Notes: generated by a model from the letters alone, not told the origin. DNA of 64,000 nt from Sphingopyxis sp. OPL5 (GCF_003797775.2 NZ_CP060725.1:62001-126000); one strand, 5' to 3'; positions 37,173-46,077 are shown, numbered from the stretch's first letter. Program-made: numbers and translations.

Positions 37173-37539
37173 TCCCCAGCTCCTTTGCTTGCCACGCGAA
37201 CACGTCGCGCAGGCAACATAGCTTTGCTTGTCTGCTCGCAACCTGCAGGGGTCAAGCGAACCGCCCAGGCATTCGTCGAATATCCTGGCTGTTTGGTGGA
37301 AGATCGAGTGCCGCCACTTGAACGATAATTGGCGCGATAAATCGGCGGCTTCATACGCCGTGCTCGGTCTTCACCCGTCTTCTGACAATGCCGCGACCAG
37401 GCGCAATCAAATAGCGTAGCCGTTAGACGAAGGGATCGAATTAGTGTATCGAAGATTGAATTCGCGTGCGGTCTGGGTGATAAAGATTTTAGGTTGCAGC
37501 GTGGAGCACAATATTTACTGCTGTTCGGGGGGAGAGCAT
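37173..37539. other. 367-base divergent gap with candidate promoter at 37456-37484
   Basis: Separates the M13 gene from the lipoprotein operon. No convincing gene is seen; a 63-codon frame at 37228-37419 has no ribosome site. TTGAAT (37456-37461), 17 bases and GATAAA (37479-37484) make a reasonable sigma-70 promoter for the operon at 37540. The composition is mixed, AT-richer toward the right. Confidence 0.4.
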
Positions 37540-38304
37540 ATGAGAAAGACAGCGGTTCGCTGCTATCTTGCAGGATTGGCCATAATGGTCGGATTGCCTG
37601 GGTGCACCGCGACGTTTGGCGATGTTCATCATTTCGCGACAGTCGACAAAAGTAACGGCGAAGTCGTCAATATATTCCGCGTCACAGTGAGCGGAGAGGC
37701 AATCAACACCAACGCCCGTTATCTGTCGGGATACTATGATGAACGCGCCATCGACCTGTTCTTTAACGAAGTGCAATCGACACCGCTGGACAGTTCGAAG
37801 GGCTTCGGCGCCGCACCTTCTTTTTTTAACGGATTCGACTGCGCCGACCTCGATCCCGCGGCGTGCGCGGCCAAACGTGAACAACGGCTCGCGACGATCC
37901 CGATCGGAAATGACAGCGGAAAAAAAGGTGCCTTCGTACTGCTGCTGAGCACAAACGCCGACGCGATCGCGAACACCATCGGTGCTTTCAGCGAAAGCGA
38001 CGTCGTCATGCAGTCGGTTATGTATCTCGCAACCAAAGAGAAGCGCAGGGATGCAGCCATTATCGAAGCGACGACCTCCACCACTACGCAGCAGCGGCGT
38101 GCAACGATGGATACGATCGATGCGCTGTCAAAAATAACGGGCGCCGCAGGTGCCCCGCTCACGCCGGCACAGCAGGAGCAACGCTGGCTTGCGATCCTGC
38201 GCGCCGCGGCAGCTGGGATAGCGCCGCAGGCGCCACCCGGGTTCACAACCATCGCCGAGGCGAACGCATGGTTCGCAAGGCAGCCCCGCGGGCTTCAACA
38301 ATGA
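37540..38304 (+). CDS. lipoprotein of unknown function, first gene of three-gene unit
   Basis: 254 residues. The signal MRKTAVRCYLAGLAIMVGLPGC ends in the lipobox LPGC, so it should be lipid-anchored. GGGGGGAGAG lies just before the ATG. The mature protein starts TATFGDVHHFATVDKSNGE and has a central region with FDCADLDPAACAAKREQ (possible disulphide) and a helical C-terminus (RRDAAIIEATTSTTTQQRRA). I recognise no family. The gene is AT-richer than its surroundings. Its stop overlaps the next gene by ATGA, and the third gene overlaps in the same way, so the three are coupled. Confidence 0.78.
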   Translation: MRKTAVRCYLAGLAIMVGLPGCTATFGDVHHFATVDKSNGEVVNIFRVTVSGEAINTNARYLSGYYDERAIDLFFNEVQSTPLDSSKGFGAAPSFFNGFDCADLDPAACAAKREQRLATIPIGNDSGKKGAFVLLLSTNADAIANTIGAFSESDVVMQSVMYLATKEKRRDAAIIEATTSTTTQQRRATMDTIDALSKITGAAGAPLTPAQQEQRWLAILRAAAAGIAPQAPPGFTTIAEANAWFARQPRGLQQ

Positions 38305-39494
38305 GCCGCCTCTTCCCCATTTTGGTAACCGCATTCTTTTTGCTTTGTGGTTGTACCAGCAATCTGACCGTTCAGGTGGATGTGATGAATCCGGCCTACG
38401 CCGCAGCAGCGGTAACCGAGGCCCGCATGTTGCAAGACATTAACGAACTAGCGAGCGGCGGACATTCGAGAGCAGGGCGCGTTTTGTCGGTCTCCCAAGC
38501 CAGCATGATCGCTTTTGTCGATACCTGCTATGACTTGAAAATAGCGTCTAACGAAGCCGCCGGCGCGGCGGATGCCAACACCTTGTTGAGAAGCTTGAAA
38601 GCCGATCTCTCACCTATTCATCGCATCATCGATCGTGAGCGTCCGGCCCTGGAAGAAGCTGATAAACAGGCTCGCGCGTCCATTCCGTCGCTTTCGTCTT
38701 TCGCGGGACTGAGCGGGTTTCAACAATCTCGTAATTCGCAGAACGTGTGGGCTACGCCGCTTCCCGATGAGGCAAAAGCGGCGCTGATGATCTGGCAGAT
38801 GGCCTATGACCAGCATGCCGAGAATATACGAGGCTATGTGGCCGCAGAGCGAATTGGAACTTGCTCCAATCTAAAATATCCCAAGTTGGAAGTTCAGGCA
38901 GAAACGGCAGAAGACATCGCTCAAAAACAAGTAACGCAGTCGGCTTCGCCGTCTGTGGTCGGTGACGGCACGTTATTAAATTATCTGCCGCACGCCTATT
39001 TCGTTACGAGAGCCGGAGATTCGGCTTGGGCGCCGAACTACAACCATGCGTTTGGTCGCGGCTTTGGAGGCAACACCAGCGTCGCCCTGAAATTGAATAA
39101 TACGGCCGATTTTTCGGTGAAAGGTTTTGTGTTCGATGGACGTGCGACTGCGGACATGGTAAAGAAGTTATCGACGCTAGCGGTGTCCACGGTCGCCGCG
39201 GCATATGGAGCGCCGGTGGCGCTGACGCCCGGACAGGGTGGTGCTCCGTCTCAAATCGCCTTTACGCCAGACAGTTTGCTATCCGACCCCGAAATTGCGA
39301 TCGCCGCCGATGCCGCCAAAAACCAAGCGTTTCGGAACAGCCTTTTCCAGATCGGCGATACGGTGGTTGCCAATTTTGCAAAACTAAGAGCGGGTGACGG
39401 GGCGGCGACAGGCATCGTGAATGCGACGATCGCGGCCAACAAATCGACATACTCCGGTTCGACGCCGGGCAGCGGGGATGGGACGGGGCCATGA
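38301..39494 (+). CDS. lipoprotein of unknown function, second gene of three-gene unit
   Basis: 397 residues from the ATG in the ATGA overlap. The N-terminus MSRLFPILVTAFFLLCGC has a lipobox-like LLCGC, again suggesting lipid anchoring. A helical region follows (LTVQVDVMNPAYAAAAVTEA, then a helix-rich segment with REREPALEE-like charge, actual RERPALEEADKQARAS). The middle is loop-rich (RAGDSAWAPNYNHAFGRGFG), and a Gly/Ser/Thr-rich tail ends the protein (STPGSGDGTGP). No family is recognised. The NYLPHAYFVTRAGD region may be a beta-structured domain. Confidence 0.78.
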   Translation: MSRLFPILVTAFFLLCGCTSNLTVQVDVMNPAYAAAAVTEARMLQDINELASGGHSRAGRVLSVSQASMIAFVDTCYDLKIASNEAAGAADANTLLRSLKADLSPIHRIIDRERPALEEADKQARASIPSLSSFAGLSGFQQSRNSQNVWATPLPDEAKAALMIWQMAYDQHAENIRGYVAAERIGTCSNLKYPKLEVQAETAEDIAQKQVTQSASPSVVGDGTLLNYLPHAYFVTRAGDSAWAPNYNHAFGRGFGGNTSVALKLNNTADFSVKGFVFDGRATADMVKKLSTLAVSTVAAAYGAPVALTPGQGGAPSQIAFTPDSLLSDPEIAIAADAAKNQAFRNSLFQIGDTVVANFAKLRAGDGAATGIVNATIAANKSTYSGSTPGSGDGTGP

Positions 39495-39874
39495 ACCTTA
39501 AGGACTATAAGCCGGATGATTTGGTTGAGGCAAGGCTTGCCGGCGTGTGGCGCTCGGCCGTTGTGGTGAAGCCTTGGTCGGAATTAATGCAGTACGTTGG
39601 GGTCAAGCGAGTCGATGCGCCCGGCGAATACCCCGTCACCAACTCTGCCGATATCCACTTGTCCGCGGCGCTCATGGTTTCGAATGCCGATTTTCCGGTG
39701 GGCAGCGCGATCCGTGTCCGGCGACTTGGCACTGATGCTTACTGGCCCGGCGAAATTGCCCGAATTCTGCCCGATGAACGGTATACTGTGCGGCTGAGGG
39801 GCCTGTCGGGCCAGACGATTGTCGTCGCATCGCCGATGATCGAGGCGGATATTTCGATCGACAACGACACATAG
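39491..39874 (+). CDS. duplicated Tudor/Agenet-like small protein, third gene of unit
   Basis: 127 residues, no signal peptide, so cytoplasmic. It reads as two similar halves: DDLVEARLAGVWRSAVVV followed by VGVKRVDA, and SAIRVRRLGTDAYWPGEIAR followed by YTVRLRGLSGQ. Each has the run of a charged strand, W, AxV/xGEI and a strand expected of an Agenet/Tudor-like barrel, a fold that reads extended charged or modified peptides in eukaryotes and is known from scattered bacterial proteins. The assignment is by pattern only. It overlaps the lipoprotein gene by ATGA. Confidence 0.7.
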   Translation: MNLKDYKPDDLVEARLAGVWRSAVVVKPWSELMQYVGVKRVDAPGEYPVTNSADIHLSAALMVSNADFPVGSAIRVRRLGTDAYWPGEIARILPDERYTVRLRGLSGQTIVVASPMIEADISIDNDT

Positions 39875-39995
39875 CGAATCCGCATTCTCGACGGAATCAC
39901 GGCGCGACGTCATTCCGCGGTGGCGGCGCCCCAATACATTGCGAGTCAGCCCAGCTGTTCTTATCTTCAAGCGAACGCGCCCCCTTGCGCGCAAA

Positions 39996-40010
39996 GAACA
40001 AATCTGGAAC
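39996..40010. promoter_or_regulatory. LexA (SOS) box GAAC-N7-GAAC before uvrA
   Basis: GAAC (39996-39999), seven bases, GAAC (40007-40010), ending 11 bases before the uvrA ATG. This direct repeat is the established LexA site of alphaproteobacteria, so uvrA is probably induced by DNA damage. Confidence 0.8.
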
Positions 40011-40021
40011 ACACCCCTCCC

Positions 40022-42922
40022 ATGAGTCTCACCCACATCTCCGTGCGCGGTGCGCGCGAGCATAATCTGAAGGGCGTGAACGTCGACCTGCCGCGCGACG
40101 CGCTGGTCGTCATCACCGGCCTGTCGGGTAGCGGCAAGTCGAGCCTCGCCTTCGACACCATCTATGCCGAGGGCCAGCGGCGCTATGTCGAGAGCCTGTC
40201 GGCTTACGCGCGCCAGTTCCTCGAGATGATGCAGAAGCCCGACGTCGAGCATATCGACGGGCTGTCGCCGGCGATCAGCATCGAGCAGAAGACGACGTCG
40301 CGGAACCCGCGCTCGACGGTCGCGACGGTGACCGAAATCTACGACTATATGCGCCTGCTGTGGGCGCGCGTCGGCATTCCCTATTCGCCCGCCACCGGCG
40401 AACCGATAAGCGCGCAGACGGTCAGCCAGATGGTCGACCGCGTGATGGAATTGCCCGAGGGCACGCGGGCCTATCTGCTCGCCCCCGTCGTTCGCGGCCG
40501 CAAGGGCGAGTATAAGAAGGAACTCGCGCAGTGGCAGAAGGACGGCTTCACGCGCGTCCGCATCGACGGCGAATTTTACGAGATCGGCGACGCCCCCGCG
40601 CTCGACAAGAAATACAAACATGACATCGAGGTCGTCGTCGACCGCATCGCGGTGCGCGAAGGCCTCGGCACGCGGCTCGCCGACAGTTTCGAGACCGCGC
40701 TGAAGCTCGCCGAGGGGCTCGCCTATGTCGACCTCGCCGACGGCCCGGTGCCGGGGCGCGAAGAGGAAGACACCGGCGGCGCGATGAAGGGCGCGGGCAT
40801 CCCCGCGAACCGGTTGATCTTCTCGGAGAAATTCGCCTGTCCCGTGTCGGGCTTCACGATCGCCGAGATCGAACCGCGGCTGTTCAGCTTCAACGCGCCG
40901 CAGGGCGCCTGCCCCGCGTGTGACGGGTTGGGGGAGCGGCAGGAGTTTGACCCAGACCTTGTAGTGCCGAACCATGCGCTGAGCCTGAAAAAGGGCGCGG
41001 TGGTGCCGTGGGCGAAATCGAACCCGCCCTCGCCTTATTATATGCAAGTGCTCGAAAGCCTTGGCAAAGCCTATGGTTTCGACCTGACGACGCCCTGGCA
41101 GGACCTGCCCGGCGAGGTGCAGTTGGTCATCCTCTATGGCACCGGCGGCAAGCCCGTCGAACTGACCTTCAAGGACGGCAAACGCAGCTATACGACGCAC
41201 AAGGCGTTCGAGGGCGTCATCGGCAACCTCAACCGCCGCCTGCTCCAGACCGAAAGCGCGTGGATGCGCGAGGAGCTGAGCAAATATCAGACGCCGCAGC
41301 CGTGCGAGACGTGCCACGGCGCACGCCTGCGCCCCGAACCGCTCGCGGTGAAGATCGCCGGCGAGGACATCAGCCTGTCGGCGCAGCGCTCGGTCGCCGA
41401 CGCGCTCGAATGGTTCTCGACCCTCGACGAAAAACTGAACGACACCCAGCAGCAGATCGCCAAGGCGATCCTGAAGGAAATCAACGCGCGGCTGGGCTTC
41501 CTCAACAATGTCGGGCTCGATTATATCAACCTCAACCGCACCAGCGGGACGCTCAGCGGCGGCGAAAGCCAGCGCATCCGCCTCGCCAGCCAGATCGGCA
41601 GCGGCCTGTCGGGGGTGCTGTACGTCCTCGACGAACCGAGCATCGGGCTTCACCAGCGCGACAACGACCGGCTGCTCGCGACGCTCAAGCGTCTCCGCGA
41701 CCTCGGCAACACCGTCATCGTCGTCGAGCATGACGAGGATGCGATCCGGCACGCCGATTATATCGTCGACATGGGGCCCGGCGCGGGACTCCACGGCGGC
41801 GAAATCGTCGCCGAGGGCACGCTCGAACAGGTGCTCGCGAACAAGAACAGCCTGACCGCAGCCTATCTCACCGGCGCGAAGAAGATCGACATCCCGAAGC
41901 ACCGCCGCAAGGGCAATGGCTTCGACCTCGTGCTCAAGGGCGCGCGCGCGAACAATCTCGACAATGTCACGGTCAAGATCCCGCTCGGCACCTTCACCTG
42001 CGTTACCGGCCTGTCGGGAAGCGGCAAGTCGAGCCTGATCATCGACACGCTCTACGCCAGCGCGGCGCGCGTACTCAACGGCGCGCGGATGGTCGCGGGG
42101 CCGCACGACAGCCTCAAGGGGCTGGAGCATTGCGACAAGGTCATCGACATCGACCAGTCGCCGATCGGGCGCACCCCGCGATCGAACCCCGCCACTTATA
42201 CGGGCGCCTTCACGATCATCCGCGACTGGTTCGCGGGGCTGCCCGAAAGCCAGGCGCGCGGCTACAAACCCGGGCGTTTCAGCTTCAACGTCAAGGGCGG
42301 GCGCTGCGAGACCTGCACCGGCGATGGCCTCATCAAGATCGAGATGCACTTCCTGCCCGACGTCTATGTGACGTGCGAGACGTGCCACGGCAAACGCTAC
42401 AACCGCGAAACGCTGGAGGTGAAGTTCAAGGGGTACAGCATCGCCGACGTGCTCGACATGACCGTCGAGGATGCGGCGGAGTTCTTCAAGGCGGTGCCGT
42501 CGATCCGCGAGAAGATGGCGATGCTGGTGCGCGTCGGCCTGGGGTACATCAAGGTCGGGCAACAGGCGACGACCCTGTCGGGCGGCGAGGCGCAGCGCGT
42601 CAAGCTGGCCAAGGAATTGTCGCGCCGCTCGACCGGGCAGACGCTCTACATCCTCGACGAGCCGACCACCGGGCTGCATTTCGAGGATGTCCGCAAATTG
42701 CTCGAAGTGCTGCAGGCGCTGGTCGAACAGGGCAACAGCGTGATCGTGATCGAGCATAATCTCGACGTCATCAAGACCGCCGACCATATCGTCGACATGG
42801 GCCCCGAAGGCGGGGTCAAGGGCGGTGAGGTCGTCGCGGCGGGCACGCCCGAGCAGGTCGCGAAGAACCCGCGCAGCTATACGGGGCAATATCTGGCGCC
42901 GATGCTGGCGGCGGCGAAGTAA
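40022..42922 (+). CDS. uvrA: excinuclease ABC subunit UvrA
   Basis: 966 residues. UvrA finds DNA damage in nucleotide excision repair and loads UvrB. Walker A of the first ATPase is GLSGSGKSS (33-41) and of the second GLSGSGKSS near residue 660; ABC signatures LSGGESQR and LSGGEAQR are both present, and zinc-finger cysteine pairs occur as [25 protein letters not shown] and CETCHGKRY. Length and order are normal. ATG 40022 follows a LexA box, so SOS control is likely. The 147-base gap upstream contains no other evident gene. Confidence 0.97.
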   Translation: MSLTHISVRGAREHNLKGVNVDLPRDALVVITGLSGSGKSSLAFDTIYAEGQRRYVESLSAYARQFLEMMQKPDVEHIDGLSPAISIEQKTTSRNPRSTVATVTEIYDYMRLLWARVGIPYSPATGEPISAQTVSQMVDRVMELPEGTRAYLLAPVVRGRKGEYKKELAQWQKDGFTRVRIDGEFYEIGDAPALDKKYKHDIEVVVDRIAVREGLGTRLADSFETALKLAEGLAYVDLADGPVPGREEEDTGGAMKGAGIPANRLIFSEKFACPVSGFTIAEIEPRLFSFNAPQGACPACDGLGERQEFDPDLVVPNHALSLKKGAVVPWAKSNPPSPYYMQVLESLGKAYGFDLTTPWQDLPGEVQLVILYGTGGKPVELTFKDGKRSYTTHKAFEGVIGNLNRRLLQTESAWMREELSKYQTPQPCETCHGARLRPEPLAVKIAGEDISLSAQRSVADALEWFSTLDEKLNDTQQQIAKAILKEINARLGFLNNVGLDYINLNRTSGTLSGGESQRIRLASQIGSGLSGVLYVLDEPSIGLHQRDNDRLLATLKRLRDLGNTVIVVEHDEDAIRHADYIVDMGPGAGLHGGEIVAEGTLEQVLANKNSLTAAYLTGAKKIDIPKHRRKGNGFDLVLKGARANNLDNVTVKIPLGTFTCVTGLSGSGKSSLIIDTLYASAARVLNGARMVAGPHDSLKGLEHCDKVIDIDQSPIGRTPRSNPATYTGAFTIIRDWFAGLPESQARGYKPGRFSFNVKGGRCETCTGDGLIKIEMHFLPDVYVTCETCHGKRYNRETLEVKFKGYSIADVLDMTVEDAAEFFKAVPSIREKMAMLVRVGLGYIKVGQQATTLSGGEAQRVKLAKELSRRSTGQTLYILDEPTTGLHFEDVRKLLEVLQALVEQGNSVIVIEHNLDVIKTADHIVDMGPEGGVKGGEVVAAGTPEQVAKNPRSYTGQYLAPMLAAAK

Positions 42923-42927
42923 TTTGA

Positions 42928-43028
42928 AGCCCCTCCCTTCAGGGAGGGGTTTGGGGAGGGTCTGTGACCTTCCCTATCGGCGAAACAGGCCCTCCCCTGG
43001 CCCCTCCCACAAGTGGGAGGGGGATAAC
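42928..43028. repeat. palindromic repeat, family D copy 1
   Basis: Starts GAAGCCCCTCCCTTCAGGGA and ends CCCCTCCCACAAGTGGGAGG. Inner GGAGGG/CCTCCC arms pair across the element. It is a close relative of the copy at 43366-43470 on the other side of the cold-shock gene. Confidence 0.75.
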
Positions 43029-43122
43029 GTCCTCGTTTGAAACACAGCACGCCATCGCCATTTCTCGCTGGCTTTCCGTTCATCTTATGGCAAAAGGCTG
43101 CGGCAACGCGTCGGCATATCGT

Positions 43123-43137
43123 CCACGCAGTTCGTGG
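43123..43137 (+). promoter_or_regulatory. hairpin at the cspA ribosome site
   Basis: CCACG-CAGTT-CGTGG forms a 5-bp stem directly before GGAGA, 12 bases before the start. Cold-shock leaders are often structured; a control role here is inferred. Confidence 0.35.
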
Positions 43138-43149
43138 AGATATCTAAAA

Positions 43150-43359
43150 ATGGCTACCGGTACCGTCAAATGGTTCAACAGCACCAAGGGCTATGGCTTC
43201 ATCACCCCCGACAGCGGCGGCGGTGACGTCTTCGTGCACATCTCGGCGGTCGAACGCTCGGGCCTCGGCGACCTGAAGGACAATCAGAAGGTCAGCTATG
43301 ACGAGGAAACCGACCCGCGCAAGGGCAAGACCAGCGCCGTCAACCTCGTCGCGCTTTAA
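43150..43359 (+). CDS. cold-shock domain protein (CspA family)
   Basis: 69 residues: [20 protein letters not shown] with RNP1 motif KGYGFI and RNP2 motif VFVHISA, the single-stranded nucleic-acid-binding cold-shock fold. It acts as an RNA chaperone or antiterminator; family members in sphingomonads are numerous, so induction by cold is not certain. GGAGA lies before the ATG within a small hairpin. It sits between two copies of a palindromic repeat. Confidence 0.96.
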   Translation: MATGTVKWFNSTKGYGFITPDSGGGDVFVHISAVERSGLGDLKDNQKVSYDEETDPRKGKTSAVNLVAL

Positions 43360-43365
43360 GAACTT

Positions 43366-43470
43366 AAGCCCCTCCCGCTTGCGGGAGGGGTTTGGGGAGG
43401 GCTTGTCCCATCGGATCGAGCGGCGAACCGGCCCTCCCCAACCCCTCCCATAAATGGGAGGGGAGCTAAC
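43366..43470. repeat. palindromic repeat, family D copy 2
   Basis: Runs from TAAGCCCCTCCCGCTTGCGG to TCCCATAAATGGGAGGGGAG and shares GGGGAGGG and CCCCAACCCCTCCC arms with the copy at 42928-43028. It covers the 3' end of the convergent membrane-protein gene and probably ends both transcripts. Confidence 0.75.
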
Positions 43471-44020
43471 CCGCGCCCCACACCGCCGACAGCGGATAGA
43501 GCGCGATCAGCCACACCAGGCAGCCCAGCGTCACCCGCCGATCCTTCGCCGCGATCGCCAGCGCCGACACGGGGAAGAAGCTCCAGGCGATCACCAGGCT
43601 GCGCAGGGTCAGCGGCGGAAAGCCGTCGAGCCAGATAACCGTCGCGAACAGCGCCACATTGCAGAGCAGCAGCGCGCCGATCACCTTGCGGCGGTGCTTG
43701 TCGAAATGGGCATTGAGGTCGGTCCATTCCTCGGGATCGTCGGGAAAGACCAGCGACGCCGCGACATAATAGAGCGCGGTGACGAGGAAGCCGCCAAACA
43801 GCACCGGCCAGCTGATCGGGATCAGGTCGCGCACCGCCCAGCCGTACATCCAAAAGGTGACGACGTCGCACGACACGAACAGCCCGAGCAGCGCGGTCGG
43901 CCAGCCGATGCGGACGCGGTGGCTCGCCTTGAGCGCGCGCGCCAGCCCGCCCAGCCCCTCGGCGAGCGCGAGGCCGAGGATCAGCCCGAACAGCGAAAAG
44001 ACGAATTCGAACCCGCTCAT
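43466..44020 (-). CDS. membrane protein of unknown function
   Basis: 184 residues with about five hydrophobic helices: FEFVFSLFGLILGLALAEGL at the start, IGWPTALLGLFVSCDVVTFW, VLFGGFLVTALYYVAASLVF and two near the end. The PDDPEEWTDLNAHFDKHRRK loop is strongly charged. No family is recognised. The ATG is at 44020; its stop lies inside a palindromic repeat. It is separated from the neighbouring monooxygenase by another repeat. Confidence 0.75.
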   Translation of the reverse strand: MSGFEFVFSLFGLILGLALAEGLGGLARALKASHRVRIGWPTALLGLFVSCDVVTFWMYGWAVRDLIPISWPVLFGGFLVTALYYVAASLVFPDDPEEWTDLNAHFDKHRRKVIGALLLCNVALFATVIWLDGFPPLTLRSLVIAWSFFPVSALAIAAKDRRVTLGCLVWLIALYPLSAVWGAG

Positions 44021-44045
44021 ATGTCCCGAAACCCCCGTGCTTCCC

Positions 44046-44124
44046 TCGTCACCCCGGACTTGATCCGGGGCCTGCCTATTCTGAAGGGCAAGGCGGGTGC
44101 CGGGTCAAGCCCGGCATGACGACG
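44046..44124. repeat. palindromic repeat (family E)
   Basis: CGTCACCCCGGACTTGATCC at the left and CCGGGTCAAGCCCGGCATGA at the right make an imperfect inverted repeat ending CGTCA/TGACG. It sits between two minus-strand genes. Confidence 0.7.
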
Positions 44125-44163
44125 AAATATGCTACTCCCACCCTTTGGGCGGAAGTTCCGCTC

Positions 44164-44472
44164 CTAGCCCATCAGCTTCGCGGTGATGTCGTCGGCGGCA
44201 TAGATGCGGATCGCTGGCGGTTGCGGCGACAGGGCGCGCATTTCGGCGACGAAGGCGCCCGACGCGGGCACCGCGAAATGGGCGTGGACCGCGTCGATGC
44301 TTTCCCACTCCTCGACGAAGACGAGGCGGTCGGGGTTTTCCACATCGATATGGCAATTATGCGCCAGACACCCCGGCTCGGCCCGCGACCGCGCGCTATG
44401 CTCGACGCCCAGCGCGATCATGCGCTCGCGATGCTCGGGGGTGAGGATGACGTGGCCGGTGATGAGGATCAT
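44164..44472 (-). CDS. antibiotic biosynthesis monooxygenase-like (ABM) domain protein
   Basis: 102 residues, one ferredoxin-like ABM domain: MILITGHVILTPEHRERMIA, EHSARSRAEPGCLAHNCHID and RLVFVEEWESIDAVHAHF match the YgiN/ABM type, whose members act on quinols or serve as dimeric cofactor-free oxygenases. The FVEEW motif and the AEPGC(L/I) turn are typical. ATG 44472 is used; ATG 44487 is the alternative. Transcribed from the same strand as the AT-rich cassette upstream, with 16 bases between the genes. Confidence 0.85.
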   Translation of the reverse strand: MILITGHVILTPEHRERMIALGVEHSARSRAEPGCLAHNCHIDVENPDRLVFVEEWESIDAVHAHFAVPASGAFVAEMRALSPQPPAIRIYAADDITAKLMG

Positions 44473-44488
44473 GTCGCCGTCAATCATC

Positions 44489-44977
44489 TCACGAGAAAGC
44501 ACGAGAAAAGAAAACCCAAAGCGCAGTCGCTATCAACGAGGCAAATATACCTCCTACAAATCCTATAATTCTTTCAACATTCTTACTTCCAATTCCCGCC
44601 ATCTCTTGGAATCCAGAAATCTCCTCCGCCTTCATTCTTCTAATGGATTCGAGCTTTTGCGCCTCACTCTGGTGTTCGAACTTTACACTCTTCAGATTTT
44701 CCAAGAGTGCCTCAAGATCGGATTTTCGCTGCGTCGCCTCCTCCTTCATCTCATTCAGTGCGGAAAGTGCCGAAGTCAGGCTCTGTCGAGCCGTATCAAT
44801 GTGAGCGATCCGCTCGTCCACTGAAGGAGGAAGGAACGGGCCAAAGGTCTTTGGAAATCGCCGATGGAGCGATGGTGCCAGTAATTCAAGCAATCTCTCT
44901 ATTGGAGAAAAATATGCCCTTAGAATCTTTCTTGATGCGGCTTCCAATGCTGCAGCTATACTGAATTCAATAGACAT
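44489..44977 (-). CDS. coiled-coil protein with C-terminal membrane anchor, AT-rich cassette
   Basis: 162 residues that I do not recognise. After an N-terminal helix (SIEFSIAAALEAASRKILRA) comes a long coiled coil (SALSALNEMKEEATQRKSDL, then QSEAQKLESIRRMKAEEI). The C-terminus is one membrane helix (GFVGGIFASLIATALWVFFS), so it is tail-anchored. The DNA is clearly AT-richer than the flanks, suggesting acquisition. It follows the larger cassette gene after 12 bases, so the two are probably co-transcribed. Confidence 0.68.
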   Translation of the reverse strand: MSIEFSIAAALEAASRKILRAYFSPIERLLELLAPSLHRRFPKTFGPFLPPSVDERIAHIDTARQSLTSALSALNEMKEEATQRKSDLEALLENLKSVKFEHQSEAQKLESIRRMKAEEISGFQEMAGIGSKNVERIIGFVGGIFASLIATALWVFFSRAFS

Positions 44978-44989
44978 TTCTGGACAATC

Positions 44990-45967
44990 TCAATCATCTA
45001 TAGGATTTACATCGACCACTATAATCCGCAAAGGCACCAGCGCGGGACTTCTAACCACATAGCAGTCGACGGACACGCCATTTAATCTCATAGCCGCCAC
45101 CAGTTCTCGGCGTAGCTCGTCAAGGATGTCGGCAGGAACTGAAAACGAGGCCAATCCATCCCATTCCTCGTTCCGGAATTTGCCCCACCCATTCTCCTTG
45201 TTGAACTGTACGACATTGATATCGATCGTTGTCAGATGCCGATCTACGACTGCTACGTCGACCTCATCAGTCATTCGCTTATCTGCGTAAAGAAGCCTGC
45301 GCGGTTGCCCGTCCACGACCGACGATATCGAAACATGAGAGGCGCTCCTACGGAGAGGAACATTCATTTCCTTGAGCAAAGGAGCCGACATGGTGACTAA
45401 ATCTGCACGCTGCTCTTCAGTCATTCTCCGCAAAACGTCTCTTTCGGCCTGCACAAGCAAGCGACGCTCTTGCTCTGCAAGCAATCTTTCATATAATTCC
45501 TTATTATCGAGAGATAACTCTCGCTCATGCGCCATTTCATCCCTCAGAAGGTCCAACGTCCGGGTTATCGTGTCATCTCGCCCGCGTATGGTGTCATCGA
45601 AAGTTTCCATAAGTTGACGCTGAGTAGAAAGCGCGTCGCGGATGACGTCATCATCTGCACTCTTGAACACCCTATCCACTACATACGAGAATATGGCAGA
45701 AACTGAAGTCTCGAACACGGCGGGACCGGCTGCCATCAGAGCCGGGATCAAAATTTCGATACCGAAACTTCCTTGCTGGAAGGCCCTGACCTGGATGTCG
45801 TGAATATTTTTTGAAGAAATTTTCGAAGGAAATGATCCCGTTCGTCGAAAATTGTCTATTTTTACCAATAGCCTAGATGCAGAATATTGAAATCTTGCCG
45901 ATTCGTAAAACTCCATCCGGTGCATTGACGCTAGCTTGCCGTCAAAAACGAATTTCATCTGCTCCAT
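44990..45967 (-). CDS. unknown protein with central hydrophobic segment and coiled coil, AT-rich cassette
   Basis: 325 residues from ATG 45967 (a TTG at 45979 is the alternative). The first 85 residues look like a mixed strand/helix domain (KFVFDGKLASMHRMEFYE, SASRLLVKIDNF, QQGSFGIEIL). A hydrophobic segment follows (ILIPALMAAGPAVFETSVSA), then a coiled coil (RTLDLLRDEMAHERELSLDN to MTEEQRADL) and a C-terminal 100-residue alpha/beta domain (LLYADKRMTDEVDVAVVD, LVPLRIIVVDVNPIDD). No family is recognised. It is AT-rich and precedes the tail-anchored coiled-coil gene. A minus-strand Pho-box-like site lies about 70 bases upstream. Confidence 0.68.
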   Translation of the reverse strand: MEQMKFVFDGKLASMHRMEFYESARFQYSASRLLVKIDNFRRTGSFPSKISSKNIHDIQVRAFQQGSFGIEILIPALMAAGPAVFETSVSAIFSYVVDRVFKSADDDVIRDALSTQRQLMETFDDTIRGRDDTITRTLDLLRDEMAHERELSLDNKELYERLLAEQERRLLVQAERDVLRRMTEEQRADLVTMSAPLLKEMNVPLRRSASHVSISSVVDGQPRRLLYADKRMTDEVDVAVVDRHLTTIDINVVQFNKENGWGKFRNEEWDGLASFSVPADILDELRRELVAAMRLNGVSVDCYVVRSPALVPLRIIVVDVNPIDD

Positions 45968-46038
45968 GCCTGCCCCCAACCTCTATTCTCTTCCTACATT
46001 AAATAAAGTACTCGGACTGTCAAAGCGACCCCTCATCC

Positions 46039-46077
46039 ATGACACTTCCATGACAATCCCTGTCACAAACACGTCAC
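46039..46077. promoter_or_regulatory. two Pho boxes in the pstS upstream region
   Basis: On the plus strand CTGTCAC-AAAC-ACGTCAC (46060-46077) faces pstS. On the minus strand TTGTCAT-GGAA-GTGTCAT (46039-46056) lies next to it and points to the AT-rich cassette. Both keep the 11-base direct-repeat spacing of PhoB sites. CTGTCAA at 46017 is a possible extra half-site. Confidence 0.7.

Noticed and set aside
37228..37419. 63-codon plus-strand frame in the M13/lipoprotein gap
   Set aside because: No ribosome binding site, no family and no coding bias; the region is better read as promoter DNA.
39584..42889. Minus-strand open frame of 1101 codons opposite uvrA
   Set aside because: It lies wholly antisense to a clear uvrA with all motifs. 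GC-rich codon bias leaves the opposite strand open, and the translation is low-complexity Arg/Asp/Leu-rich with no domain.
44046..44124. Inverted repeat as possible insertion-sequence end
   Set aside because: No transposase frame beside it and no target duplication; it fits the dispersed intergenic repeat class instead.
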